This document shows, one piece after another, positions 36,956-46,109 of a stretch of DNA of 64,000 bases. The stretch is from Pararhizobium sp. (GTDB taxonomy: Bacteria; Pseudomonadota; Alphaproteobacteria; Rhizobiales; Rhizobiaceae), in assembly GCA_017794825.1 (NCBI GenBank), contig CP051237.1, forward strand, positions 744,001 through 808,000. The letters are read 5' to 3'. Within the stretch, counting starts at the first letter, position 1. Each line of letters begins with the position of its first letter. The position numbers were made by a program, and so were the translations under genes. A model generated the notes under the pieces. It did no database searches and had not been told where the DNA came from. It was given only the letters and a program-made list of their open reading frames with translations.

Positions 36956-37554
36956 TCTCACTCTCGTTCGTTAGTGTTGGTTTCTACTGCTGCTGGTTGA
37001 AACCGCGGCCTTCATGCATTCGCGCCTGTGGCGCGAAGTGAGTCCGTCAGCTTCGATCTTCCGGAATTTCAGTACGGATTTTCCGGCAGATAAAGTCCAT
37101 GCGCGATCGGCGCACGGCAATGGAGAAACCCTCGGGAAACAGCAGGACGACAGCGCGCTGCCTGCAGAATGAAATGAAACTTCCGCCGTTCGCGGGAAGA
37201 CGCAGAGACGCTCGTCGGCTTCGCTGAACACGCGTTCGGTGTTGACAGCATGCGTTGCCCCCAGCAGCGCCTGACAGACCGTCTTCAGGTTCATGACGTC
37301 AGGGACCGACACATCAGTATCGTTCATACATTATCACCCAGTTCCCGAAGGGCGTCGATTTGTTGTTTTTGTCGACGTTTGTCCCTCTGGGCGGACACTA
37401 TGACAAGTTGATTTCACAAATGCAAACACAAGTGTCGAGGATTTGAAGTTCCTGCATTTTTCGTCGCCATTTGAATAGAGGGCCTCAGGATTGCAGACCC
37501 TGCCAACAACGAAACCTCAGCGACAATGAAGCCGTCATAATCCGTTTTTTCAGA
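36956..37554. other. Intergenic region with solo hairpin-arm repeat
   Basis: A 599-nt region upstream of the binding-protein gene and downstream of the semialdehyde dehydrogenase gene. A 118-residue frame (36971-37327, minus) has no recognisable domain and a biased, low-complexity C-terminus, so I do not call it. At 37439-37454 there is GGATTTGAAGTTCCTG, identical to one arm of the hairpin element at 15326. The remaining sequence (37330-37430) is relatively AT-rich and suits a promoter. Confidence 0.5.
37439..37454. repeat. Solo arm of the TGAAGTTC hairpin element
   Basis: Sixteen bases are identical to 15326-15341, but no complementary arm is found nearby. It may be a decayed copy or a half-site for a protein that binds this motif. 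Confidence 0.55.
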
Positions 37555-38988
37555 TCAGGCGCTGGTGTAGGCCGTCTTCACCGTCGTGTAGAATTCGGCA
37601 GCGTAGCGGCCCTGCTCGCGCGGACCATAGCTCGACCCCTTGCGACCGCCGAACGGCACATGGAAATCGACCCCCGCCGTCGGCAGGTTGACCATCACCA
37701 TCCCGGCCTCGGAATTGCGTTTGAAGTCGGTGGCGTATTTCAGGCTCTGCGTGCATATGCCTGCAGACAGTCCGAACGGCGTGTCGTTGGCGACGGCCAG
37801 CGCCTCGTCGTAGTCCTTGACGCGAATGGTGCTTGCGACCGGTCCGAATATTTCCTCGCGCGAAATCCGCATCTGGTTGGTGCATTCGGTGAACAAGGCC
37901 GGCTGCAGGTAGAAGCCTGGCGTCGCCCTTTGCAATCGGGCGCCGCCAAAGGCGAGTTTCGCGCCTTCGGACTGCCCGATCTCGATATAGGACATATCCT
38001 GGTCGAGCTGGCTCTGATCGACGACCGGGCCGATATGCGTGCCTTCCTTCATCGCGTCGTCGACGACGAGGCCTTCAAGCCGCTTCGTCAGCGCCGCGAC
38101 GAAAGCCTCATGCACGCCTTCCGTAACGATCAGCCGCGAGGAGGCCGTGCAGCGCTGGCCGGTCGAGAAGAACGCCCCGTTGGCCGCGCATTCGACGGCC
38201 GTCGGAAGATTGGCGTCGTCGAGCACGACGAGCGGATTCTTGCCGCCCATTTCGAGCTGGAACTTCCGCATGTGCTCCACGCTCGCAGCAGCGACCCTCT
38301 TGCCGGTCGCGACCGAGCCGGTGAACGTGATGGCGTTGACGTCGGCGCTGTCGAGGATCGCCTGTCCGACCACCGATCCGCGCCCCATGACGAGATTGAG
38401 AACGCCATTCGGCAATCCGGCGCGATGCAGGATGTCGACGATCGCCCAGGAACAGCCCGGAACCAGATCCGCCGGCTTGAACACAACCGTGTTGCCGTAA
38501 CATAGCGCCGGCGCAATTTTCCAGGCGGGGATCGCGATCGGGAAATTCCATGGGGTGATCACGCCAACCACGCCAACCGCTTCGCGGGTCATCTCGACGC
38601 CAACGCCGGGACGGACCGACGGCACTGTTTCTCCGGACAGGCGCAGCGCCTCGCCGGCGAAGAAATCAAAGATCTGCGCCGCCCGGATCGTTTCGCCGAT
38701 CCCCTCGGCGAGCGTTTTGCCTTCCTCGCGCGACAGAAGGGCGCCCAGCTCATCCTTGCGCGCCAGGATTTCGGCCGCAGCCTTCTTCAGGATGTCGTGT
38801 CGCTGCAGCAGGCCAGACCGTGACCAGGCATGAGAAGCCGCTTTCGCGGCGGCGATCGCCTGCGCCGTCTGCGCTGCGTCCGCGCGCGCATATTCTCCGA
38901 CGACATCGTCCGTATTGGATGGATTTATGTTCGGCGCCTCAGAGCCGCCGATCCATTCGCCATCGATGAGATTTGCATGAATGGTCAT
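37555..38988 (-). CDS. Alpha-ketoglutarate semialdehyde dehydrogenase-like aldehyde dehydrogenase
   Basis: A 477-residue aldehyde dehydrogenase. ITPWNFPIAIPAWK, ITFTGSVATGKRV, LEMGGKNPLVVLDDA (Glu) and STGQRCTASSR (Cys) are all intact. The overall pattern matches 2,5-dioxopentanoate (alpha-ketoglutarate semialdehyde) dehydrogenases. ATG 38988 has AAGGA 10 nt upstream; the long upstream frame lies inside the previous gene. It follows a FAH-family gene by 23 nt, fitting the last two steps of a Weimberg-type pentose pathway: 2-keto-3-deoxypentonate to alpha-ketoglutarate semialdehyde to alpha-ketoglutarate. Confidence 0.88.
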   Translation of the reverse strand: MTIHANLIDGEWIGGSEAPNINPSNTDDVVGEYARADAAQTAQAIAAAKAASHAWSRSGLLQRHDILKKAAAEILARKDELGALLSREEGKTLAEGIGETIRAAQIFDFFAGEALRLSGETVPSVRPGVGVEMTREAVGVVGVITPWNFPIAIPAWKIAPALCYGNTVVFKPADLVPGCSWAIVDILHRAGLPNGVLNLVMGRGSVVGQAILDSADVNAITFTGSVATGKRVAAASVEHMRKFQLEMGGKNPLVVLDDANLPTAVECAANGAFFSTGQRCTASSRLIVTEGVHEAFVAALTKRLEGLVVDDAMKEGTHIGPVVDQSQLDQDMSYIEIGQSEGAKLAFGGARLQRATPGFYLQPALFTECTNQMRISREEIFGPVASTIRVKDYDEALAVANDTPFGLSAGICTQSLKYATDFKRNSEAGMVMVNLPTAGVDFHVPFGGRKGSSYGPREQGRYAAEFYTTVKTAYTSA

Positions 38989-39011
38989 GTTCGTCATGTC
39001 CTTCTGTCGAA

Positions 39012-40160
39012 TTAGATCAGATTGCGGCGCGCCAGATTTTGCATGAGCGCCCTCGCGCCGAAGGTCCAGGGCGGACACTCGGTCGAAAGCTTCACGACAT
39101 TCGTCAGGCTGCCGAGGCCGGAAGCGGAAATCTCCACTATGTCGCCCAGCTTGTGGGTAAAGCCTTCGCCCTCCACGTCGCGATCCTGGGTCGGCGCGAA
39201 GAGCGTTCCAAGAAACAGCATGAAGCCGTCCGGATACTGGTGGTGAGCGCCGCAAGTCTGGCCGACCAGGTCCAGCGGATCGCGGCTGATCTCCTTCATG
39301 GAGCTGGCGCCTTTCAGGACGAAACCGTCGTCCCCCTCCACCATCAGTTCGAGTTCGGCGTTGCGGACGTCGTCCATGCCGTAACTGTTGTCGAAGAGAC
39401 GGATGAACGGCCCGATCGCGCTTGACGCATTATTGTCCTTGGCCTTGCCGAGCAGCAACGCCGAACGGCCCTCGACATCGCGCAGGTTGACGTCATTGCC
39501 GAGTGTCGCGCCCTTTACCCTGGCCTTGCTGTCCACCGCGAGAACCACTTCAGGCTCGGGATTGTTCCAGGCCGATATCGGGTGCAGACCGACCGCCGAT
39601 CCCCAGCCAACGGAGGCCATGGGTTGGCACTTGGTGAAGACCTCGGCGTCCGGGCCGATGCCGACTTCCAGATATTGCGACCAGACCCCTTCCTCGATCA
39701 AAGCCTTCTTGACCTCGCGCGCGCGCTCCGAACCCGCCTCGAGATTTTTCAGGCTGTCGCCGATGATCTCCATGCAACGGCGCCGAATAGCCTCCGCCTT
39801 GGACGGATCGCCCGCCGCGCGTTCCTCGATCACGCGCTCGATCATCGAACTGGCGAAGGTCACTCCGCAAGCCTTGACGGCCTGCAGGTCGCAGGGCGCG
39901 AGCAGATGGACGACGTCTGCTCCGGTATGGAAGCTCCCCGCCGCGATTTCATCGAGGGAGCCGATCAGTGCGCCGTCGGTCGCATTGACATGCGCGACCA
40001 CGTCGTCGAGTTCAAGGAGATCACGCATCGTGGGCGCGTCCTTTGACGTGATGTCGAACAGCTCGCCGTCACGCAACGCGACCAGGGCCGGCCCTTGCGC
40101 GTCGGGCCGCCACACCCGTCCAACGAACGCGCCGCGGTCCGGCATCGACAAGCTTCTCAT
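39012..40160 (-). CDS. Fumarylacetoacetase-family enzyme (2-keto-3-deoxy-pentonate dehydratase candidate)
   Basis: A 382-residue FAH-family enzyme. The C-terminal catalytic domain includes SAWNNPEPEVVLAVDS (metal-binding Glu residues), GATLGNDVNLRDVEG and DLVGQTCGAHHQYPDG. The N-terminal part is a small beta domain. The length and the GIGPDAEVFTKCQPMASVGWG block suit the branch that dehydrates 2-keto-3-deoxy-arabinonate or -xylonate. ATG 40160 has GGGGAG about 7 nt upstream; the frame upstream of it is spurious. Pairing with the downstream semialdehyde dehydrogenase supports this; the sugar-acid dehydratase itself is not in the window. Confidence 0.85.
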   Translation of the reverse strand: MRSLSMPDRGAFVGRVWRPDAQGPALVALRDGELFDITSKDAPTMRDLLELDDVVAHVNATDGALIGSLDEIAAGSFHTGADVVHLLAPCDLQAVKACGVTFASSMIERVIEERAAGDPSKAEAIRRRCMEIIGDSLKNLEAGSERAREVKKALIEEGVWSQYLEVGIGPDAEVFTKCQPMASVGWGSAVGLHPISAWNNPEPEVVLAVDSKARVKGATLGNDVNLRDVEGRSALLLGKAKDNNASSAIGPFIRLFDNSYGMDDVRNAELELMVEGDDGFVLKGASSMKEISRDPLDLVGQTCGAHHQYPDGFMLFLGTLFAPTQDRDVEGEGFTHKLGDIVEISASGLGSLTNVVKLSTECPPWTFGARALMQNLARRNLI

Positions 40161-40452
40161 CGTAGTCTCCCCCTGATCGCGGCAGCGTTGCGTCGCGCCG
40201 CTGGTTGTGCCGTGGCGGTTATACCCCAAAAAGACAGAATCGAAAGACGAGGTTACAGAGAAATTCCAAGACCTCGGTTTGACGAGTTCGAACGCCGATC
40301 TGCGGCACGGCCGGGCGCTGCTTTCAAACAGAGCGAATCCGGGCTTGACGCTTACTGCATTCGCCGTTACATGCGGGCGGTCGGCGACCCTCCCGAAATG
40401 CTTGCGTCGCTGATGATCGGGACGCCTGTGCGGCGTCTTCGGTAAATCGGAT

Positions 40453-40529
40453 CGGAGTGTAGCGCAGCCTGGTAGCGCACCTCGTTCGGGACGAGGGGGT
40501 CGGAGGTTCGAATCCTCTCACTCCGACCA
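40453..40529 (+). tRNA. tRNA-Pro (anticodon CGG)
   Basis: A complete 77-nt cloverleaf with encoded CCA. The acceptor stem pairs CGGAGTG with CACTCCG, the D arm is GCGC..GCGC, and the anticodon stem CCTCG/CGAGG encloses loop TTCGGGA with CGG at positions 34-36. The T arm is GGAGG-TTCGAAT-CCTCT. It reads proline CCG codons. It is on the plus strand between minus-strand genes. Confidence 0.95.
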
Positions 40530-41093
40530 ATTTTTTCAATAAGTTAACTTTAACGTTAAAACCTTACCCACCCTGATACCCACCTGAAATAACATCTTCC
40601 ATCGAAACGCTGAACATATCAAACCGCGGACGTGTCTCCGTCCATTTCCCTTGCTGCGAAGACATAGATCACTATTATTCAGAACAGTGAATTCGAGATA
40701 CCGAGACCGAATGATTTTTGGCAGCCGCGCAGCGCGACTGGCCTTGGCAATGGCGTCCGTTGCACGGGGGCGAAGGTCACAGGAAATTGCATGGGTCATC
40801 AAATCATCTCCTCGACCCAAAGAATCACACCGCCTGCAGCATTGGAAGCATCTCTAATTCAATCGAGGCGCACTATTCTCTAGCATCTGTTGATTTCGAA
40901 TTACTTCTTTAGATCTGGCCGAGAACTATCGCGTTCTGAATTAAAATCTGACCAGCAAAGAGAGTGCAAACAAAGCAGCTTTTGGAAAACCATTCGCTCA
41001 AAACACGAACAGCGATAAAACCTCACGATGTGTTCGGTTGTATCAGTCAGATCGCTATCTGACCCGAGATGCGGGTGCGTTTACCAAGTGATT
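40530..41093. other. AT-richer gene-free region after tRNA-Pro
   Basis: 564 nt between the tRNA and the stop of the aldo/keto reductase gene. It begins with TTTTTTCAATAAGTTAAC and is visibly more AT-rich than its surroundings. The frames found (for example 40536-40820 on the minus strand) have no recognisable domain. Position beside a tRNA 3' end suggests a scar of an integrated element, but no integrase or direct repeat of the tRNA end is seen. Confidence 0.45.
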
Positions 41094-42113
41094 TCAAGCC
41101 GGTGTAGGCGCATTCTCGCGTATAAGACCCTCGTTCTTCAGATCCGTCCAGAAATCCGCCGGGATATCATGATTGATGAGGGCAACATTCTGATCGAGAT
41201 GCTTCTTCGTCCGGGTGCCCGGGATGTTGGTGGAGATTGCCGGATGCGCCAACACGAACTGCAGAGCGGCAGCGGCCAACGGCACATCGTGGCGTTTGCA
41301 GACGGCTTCGATCTTCGAAACATGATCCAGGATATCGGGCCCGGCCTCGCTATAATTGTAGTGTGCGCCCTTGACGGCGCCAGTCGCGAGAATTCCGCTG
41401 TTGAAACCGCCTCCGAGCACGATGGAAACGTCGCGTTCCTCACACAAAGGCAAGAATGTATCGAGCGCATCCTGTTCGAGCAACGTGTACCTGCCGGCCA
41501 AAAGGAAACAGTCGAAGTCGCGTTCTCTGAGGGCAGCCTCGCAGACCTGCCACTCGTTGCAGCCTACACCGATTGCCTTGACCACGCCTTCCGAACGCAA
41601 TTTTTCAAGCGCCTTGAAGCCACTATCCATGGCGGTACGGAAATGCTCCTTCTGCAGTTCGGGCCCATGAGAGAAGACGTCGATGTCATGAATGAACAGC
41701 GTGTCGATCTTCGAAACGCCGAGCCGCTGCATGCTGTCCTCGAAAGAGCGCATGCAGCCGTCATAGCTGTAGTCGTGGACGACTTCGAAGGGTGGCATGT
41801 CGACCCAGAAGAACGAGGTGAGATTGCCTTCCGGCACCGGCTTTAGCAACCGGCCGACCTTGGTCGACAGTACATATTCGTCCCGCGGAAACTTGCGGAG
41901 CGATTCCCCCAGCCTGTGTTCAGACAGGCCGTGGCCGTACATGGGAGCCGTATCGAAATACCGCAGCCCGGCGTCCCAGGCGTGCTGTATCACGTCACGC
42001 ACATCCTGTTCCGGCACGGCGCGGAACTGGTTACCGATCGGTGCCGTGCCGAATCCCATAGCGGTGACCTCGAGACCCGTGCGTCCGAACTTCCGCTTCT
42101 GTGATGCCTTCAT
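41094..42113 (-). CDS. Aldo/keto reductase (D-threo-aldose 1-dehydrogenase-like)
   Basis: A 339-residue NAD(P)-dependent barrel enzyme. Catalytic Asp and Tyr are in FDTAPMYGHGLSEHRLG, the Lys in VLSTKVGR and the His in TLFIHDIDV. The N-terminal RTGLEVTAMGFGTAPIGN fits the branch oxidising aldoses such as L-fucose or L-galactose to lactones. An ATG at 42125 exists, but 42113 has GGAGG 5 nt upstream and is preferred. It is the last gene of the LacI-regulated operon starting at 45926. It probably oxidises the sugar imported by that transporter. Confidence 0.88.
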   Translation of the reverse strand: MKASQKRKFGRTGLEVTAMGFGTAPIGNQFRAVPEQDVRDVIQHAWDAGLRYFDTAPMYGHGLSEHRLGESLRKFPRDEYVLSTKVGRLLKPVPEGNLTSFFWVDMPPFEVVHDYSYDGCMRSFEDSMQRLGVSKIDTLFIHDIDVFSHGPELQKEHFRTAMDSGFKALEKLRSEGVVKAIGVGCNEWQVCEAALRERDFDCFLLAGRYTLLEQDALDTFLPLCEERDVSIVLGGGFNSGILATGAVKGAHYNYSEAGPDILDHVSKIEAVCKRHDVPLAAAALQFVLAHPAISTNIPGTRTKKHLDQNVALINHDIPADFWTDLKNEGLIRENAPTPA

Positions 42114-42127
42114 GACAACCTCCATGA

Positions 42128-43096
42128 CTACTTGATGAATGGGTATTTGGAACGGTCGATCGTCAAGGAGACCGCCAGAATGATGACGATGCCCTTGACG
42201 ATGTCCTGGGTGAAACTGTTGACTTCGGTGACGTCCATACCGTTGGTCAGAATTGCAATGACGAGGACGCCGAGAAAGGTCCGGTGCGGACCTCCGACGC
42301 CACCGGACAGGGCAGTGCCTCCCATGACCACGGCAGCGATGGAATTCAGCAGAAGGCTGCCGCCGGCCGTCGGCGTGCCTGCGCCGATCTGGCCCGTCAT
42401 CACGACGCCCGCAAATCCGCAGATCGCGCCGGCCAGCGCAAAGGTCAGAACCTTGTAGAATATCACCGGCACGCCGGCATTCGCGGCCACGATCTCTCCG
42501 CCACCGATTGCGTATAGATACCGTCCGAGCTTGGTGTAGAAGGCGACGATGGTGAGGATCAGCACGGCGATGAGGGCAAACCAGATGACGTTCGGAATGC
42601 CGAGCAAATATGTACCGTTCACGATATCGGTCAGCGACCCGTTCATGAACAGGATCGACTGGCCCCTGGATATCTGGTTCGATACGCCCGACAAGACAGA
42701 CAGCATGCCAAGCGTGACGAGAAATGAAGGCACCTTGAGTGCCGTTACCAGACCGCCATTGATAAGGCCGACCAGCGCTCCGACGCCGACCGAGATGAGT
42801 GTCGCTCCGACCGCTCCGAACTTGTCGACCGTCAGCGCCGCAAGGATGCCGGTCAGGGTGACCTGTGCTCCCACGGACAGGTCGATGGATCCGATCAGGA
42901 TCACTACCGTTCCGGCCAGCGCCACGATCAGCAGGACGGCGGACTGACGGCCGATATTGATCGCGTTGGCGTACGAAAAGAACAGCGGATTGACGTAAGT
43001 GAAATAGACAATCAGAACGACAATCGCCACCAATGGCAGCAGGATCGTACGAAGGTTGATGTCTGCGGTGATTTTCTTTTTACCCGTACCGGTCAT
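42128..43096 (-). CDS. Sugar ABC transporter permease, CUT2/RbsC family
   Basis: A 322-residue membrane protein. Typical RbsC blocks are LIGSIDLSVGAQVTLTGILAAL, LINGGLVTALKVPSFLVTLGM and the late GGTALSGGVGG (Gly-rich loop). A long frame upstream of ATG 43096 is spurious and lies inside the ATPase gene. The gap to the ATPase stop is 8 nt. It is the only permease of this transporter and would act as a homodimer. Confidence 0.92.
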   Translation of the reverse strand: MTGTGKKKITADINLRTILLPLVAIVVLIVYFTYVNPLFFSYANAINIGRQSAVLLIVALAGTVVILIGSIDLSVGAQVTLTGILAALTVDKFGAVGATLISVGVGALVGLINGGLVTALKVPSFLVTLGMLSVLSGVSNQISRGQSILFMNGSLTDIVNGTYLLGIPNVIWFALIAVLILTIVAFYTKLGRYLYAIGGGEIVAANAGVPVIFYKVLTFALAGAICGFAGVVMTGQIGAGTPTAGGSLLLNSIAAVVMGGTALSGGVGGPHRTFLGVLVIAILTNGMDVTEVNSFTQDIVKGIVIILAVSLTIDRSKYPFIK

Positions 43097-43104
43097 CACA
43101 GTTC

Positions 43105-44676
43105 CTAGAGCATGGCAGCCACGACATCGACCTCGCGCGGCTTGTCTTCTTTCGGTGCATCGAAAATGGCTGAAACTTTCCCCTGCCGGAGCACCAGGAT
43201 GCGATTGGACAGTCCAATCAACTCGGGCAGATTGTCCGAGACGAGCATGATCGCGCCGCCGTTGGCAGTGATTTCCCGCATCAGCCCGTAAATGTCTTCC
43301 TTTGCACCGACGTCGAGGCCGCGTCCTGGATCGTCGAGCACCAGGATGCGCGCACCGCTCGCCAGCCACTTGGCGAAAACGATCTTCTGCTGGTTTCCGC
43401 CGGAAAGCGTCCTGCAGCTTGCTGCAGGTCCGGAAGCCCGTACCTTTAGCCGGTCAATCCACTCCGTGGTCAGGCGGCGACTTTTCGATTGGGAGATCAG
43501 ACCCAGAAGGCCCAAGCCGAGTTGCCTGAGATTCGGCAATGTCAGGTTCCACTCGACACTGGCGGTGCCGATAATGCCTTCGGCGTGGCGTTCCGCCGGA
43601 ACATAGCCGATACCCTGGCGGATGGCGCTCTGCCGAGATCCTACATCCAGCACAGTACCGAACGCGTCAACGCGGCCTTCGTCCTGGCTGTCGGCCCCGG
43701 CAATGATGCGTGCAAGCGACGACTTGCCCGATCCCAGAACCCCCGCGATTCCAAGGATCTCGCCTTCATGGAGATCAAGCGAAACACCTTCGAGATGCCC
43801 CTCGCGCATGATGTTTTCGGCATGCAGGACTACCGTGTCCGACGGGTTGCGCTGGATCGCCTCGCGGTAATATTCCTCGTTTCTCTGACGCCCGACAATC
43901 AACTCGTGGAGTCCGGGCTCATCGATCGAGTTGATGGGCCGCTGGTCGATTACTTCGCCATCCTTGAGGGCGACCACCTCGTCGCACGTCGCAAAGACAT
44001 CTGCCAGGCGATGCGAAACCAGGACGAAGGATGCCTGCGAACGCCAGCGTCGGATTCCCTCGAACAGCTTCTCGGCCTCCATATCCGAAAGAGCGCTTGT
44101 CGGCTCGTCCAGCAGAATGATCGGCTCGACCGGATAAACCCGTTTCAAGGCGAAGGCCTTTGCGATCTCCACAAGCTGTCGCTGACCGAAAGTCAGTGAA
44201 CCGGTCAGGCTGGTCGGGGTAACATCGATCTGCAATTCGTCGAGAACCTGTTTTGCCTCGTCGATCATCGCCTTGCGCAGCAGCCAGCCGCCGACGGCAA
44301 ATCTCTTTTCCCGGCCGAGGAAGATATTCTCGAAGACCGGTATGTTGGGTATGAGCCCCTGTTCCTGGAAAACAGTGGCGATGCCGTTTCGCGACGCTTC
44401 CGTCGGATGACCGAACCGGACGTCCGCACCATTGATCCTGATCGATCCGGAATCCGGTCGTACGGTGCCGTTGACGATCGACAGAAGCGTGGATTTTCCC
44501 GCGCCATTCTCGCCCACGAGGCCAATCATCTGGTAGCGCTGCAGAGTGAAGCTGACATCGGAAAGCGCGCGTACGCCCGGATAGGATTTGGAGACGCCGC
44601 GAAGTTCGAGTGCGGGCGCTGCGGGGGACCGACCGTCGATCGATCCCTCGTCAGCCGTCGCAGTCGAAGTCGTCAT
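43105..44676 (-). CDS. Sugar ABC transporter ATP-binding protein, two-domain CUT2 type
   Basis: A 523-residue double ATPase. The first Walker A is GENGAGKST; Walker B is ILLDEPTSAL. The second domain has a near-consensus GVLGSGKSS P-loop and the LSGGNQQKIVFAKWL signature. The N-terminal 20 residues are a polar extension. It overlaps the binding-protein gene by 4 nt. It energises the permease encoded 8 nt downstream. Confidence 0.92.
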   Translation of the reverse strand: MTTSTATADEGSIDGRSPAAPALELRGVSKSYPGVRALSDVSFTLQRYQMIGLVGENGAGKSTLLSIVNGTVRPDSGSIRINGADVRFGHPTEASRNGIATVFQEQGLIPNIPVFENIFLGREKRFAVGGWLLRKAMIDEAKQVLDELQIDVTPTSLTGSLTFGQRQLVEIAKAFALKRVYPVEPIILLDEPTSALSDMEAEKLFEGIRRWRSQASFVLVSHRLADVFATCDEVVALKDGEVIDQRPINSIDEPGLHELIVGRQRNEEYYREAIQRNPSDTVVLHAENIMREGHLEGVSLDLHEGEILGIAGVLGSGKSSLARIIAGADSQDEGRVDAFGTVLDVGSRQSAIRQGIGYVPAERHAEGIIGTASVEWNLTLPNLRQLGLGLLGLISQSKSRRLTTEWIDRLKVRASGPAASCRTLSGGNQQKIVFAKWLASGARILVLDDPGRGLDVGAKEDIYGLMREITANGGAIMLVSDNLPELIGLSNRILVLRQGKVSAIFDAPKEDKPREVDVVAAML

Positions 44677-45926
44677 TTGAATGGGCCGGACTTGTAGTGA
44701 TCCGCATAGAGCTTCGTTACCGCATCGAACTCGGCCTGCCAGTCACCGGACTTGTAGGCCTCATTCAGGTTCGACTCACCGTCCTGGCCTGCCCAGTGCG
44801 TGAACGGATCTATCGGATAGATATTGTTCTGCGGATCCCAGGAGTCGGGATTGAGCGTCCGGCTCATTTTCTTGAAATCAAACGGCAACTCGGCGGCCTT
44901 GTAGATCTTCTCGTCGATCTCGGCAGCATTTTCCGCCGTCGCCGTAAGCGATCCTGTATAGAGCAGCCGTTCGGCAAGCTTGGGTTTCCAACCGTTGAAG
45001 GCGTCAAACAAGGTCACGGCCGCAAAGCCGGCCTGGTACGGGGCCAGCGATGTGTTGGTCGCAACATACTGTCCGCCTTTTGCCACTTGCTGGAGACCTT
45101 CGGACAGTCCGTCAATTCCGGCGATCTTGACGTCAGTCATATTGCGTTCTTCCAGTACGCTCAGCGCACCGAGCGCCATGGAGTCGTTCTGGGCGAAGAC
45201 CGCCTTCATATTGGGATAGGCCGTTACCATGCTGAGCATGACGGTGCGGGCCTTTTCGCGAACCCAGTCGCCACGCGGATTGCCGACAAGCTTGACGCCC
45301 GGGAACTCCGCTGCCGCCTTTTCCACACCGGCGGTGCGAGCGTCGTCCGTCGGCGTGGCAAGCCCCTTGATATGGACGACTTCGCCTTCCCCGCCGATCG
45401 ACTCGAACAGAACCTTGGCAACCTGGTATCCGGCCTCGACCGAATTGGCCGTCATGTAGTTGATAAAGTGATCGCCGACATCCGGCGGCGTGAACCATGC
45501 CGGAATTTCCCAGACAGATGTGTAATAGATGCCGTTTTCCTGGCAAAGCTTGGCGATCATCGGAACTTCACCCGCTGCGATCACCGTATTGATCAGCATG
45601 TTGACGCCCTGGGTCGGCAAGCCTCGTACCTGAGAGATTTCCCGGGCCGTATCGTTGTCGTGGTAGAGTTCCACCTGCTCGGTTCCGAGCGCTGGCGCAG
45701 TTGCCTGAAAGCCCTTGATAAATGCCGCCCAGTAGTCATTGGCTGGCGTAGCGACGAGCGTTGCCGCCTTCCCGGTTGCAGCCCGTGCACTACCATCCAG
45801 GCCGCCCAGGGCCAGACCAGCCGGAACACTGACACCAGCGGCCGCCGCGAGTTGCATGAACACCCGACGCGAGATTGGATTGCGGATTTCGGATCCCGCT
45901 TTCAAGATAGATTCTTCATCAGACAT
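44673..45926 (-). CDS. Sugar ABC transporter substrate-binding protein with Tat-like signal
   Basis: A 417-residue periplasmic-binding-protein-like I family protein. The N-terminus is unusual: about 18 polar residues, then SRRVFMQLAAAAGVSVPAG, a twin-arginine (Tat) type signal ending near ARA at about residue 49. The body has VFAQNDSMALGALSVLEE and IAGIDGLSEG, usual for CUT2 sugar binders. A GGAGG site precedes ATG 45926. Export already folded, perhaps with a cofactor or for early folding, is implied. Two LacI-type palindromes lie upstream. Confidence 0.88.
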   Translation of the reverse strand: MSDEESILKAGSEIRNPISRRVFMQLAAAAGVSVPAGLALGGLDGSARAATGKAATLVATPANDYWAAFIKGFQATAPALGTEQVELYHDNDTAREISQVRGLPTQGVNMLINTVIAAGEVPMIAKLCQENGIYYTSVWEIPAWFTPPDVGDHFINYMTANSVEAGYQVAKVLFESIGGEGEVVHIKGLATPTDDARTAGVEKAAAEFPGVKLVGNPRGDWVREKARTVMLSMVTAYPNMKAVFAQNDSMALGALSVLEERNMTDVKIAGIDGLSEGLQQVAKGGQYVATNTSLAPYQAGFAAVTLFDAFNGWKPKLAERLLYTGSLTATAENAAEIDEKIYKAAELPFDFKKMSRTLNPDSWDPQNNIYPIDPFTHWAGQDGESNLNEAYKSGDWQAEFDAVTKLYADHYKSGPFK

Positions 45927-45945
45927 TACGATTCCTCCCGTTTAT

Positions 45946-45957
45946 GCAATCGATTGC
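45946..45957. promoter_or_regulatory. LacI-family operator, site 1 (sugar transporter 1 promoter)
   Basis: GCAATCGATTGC is a perfect 12-bp palindrome 20 nt before the binding-protein start codon. Its core CAATCGATTG recurs at three other sites, including two by the LacI-family gene. Confidence 0.8.
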
Positions 45958-46064
45958 TTTTTCGATCAAAAGAATGAGCCCGGCCAATTGCAGGGCAAAG
46001 ATAGTCAACTGTTCAGCCGATTGTCTCCTCCGACTTCAGTTATCTTGCAATGAAAGAAAGCAGC

Positions 46065-46080
46065 TTGTCAATCGATTGCA
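46065..46080. promoter_or_regulatory. LacI-family operator, site 2 (sugar transporter 1 promoter)
   Basis: TTGTCAATCGATTGCA is identical over 16 bases to 55397-55412. It lies 122 bp from site 1, allowing a repression loop. Confidence 0.8.
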
Positions 46081-46109
46081 TAGCCGCTTTCGGCAAGATT
46101 CTCGTGTGT

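Noticed and set aside
36971-37327. 118-residue minus-strand ORF as a gene
   Set aside because: No domain, odd composition at its C-terminus, and it lies where the promoter of the binding-protein gene is expected.
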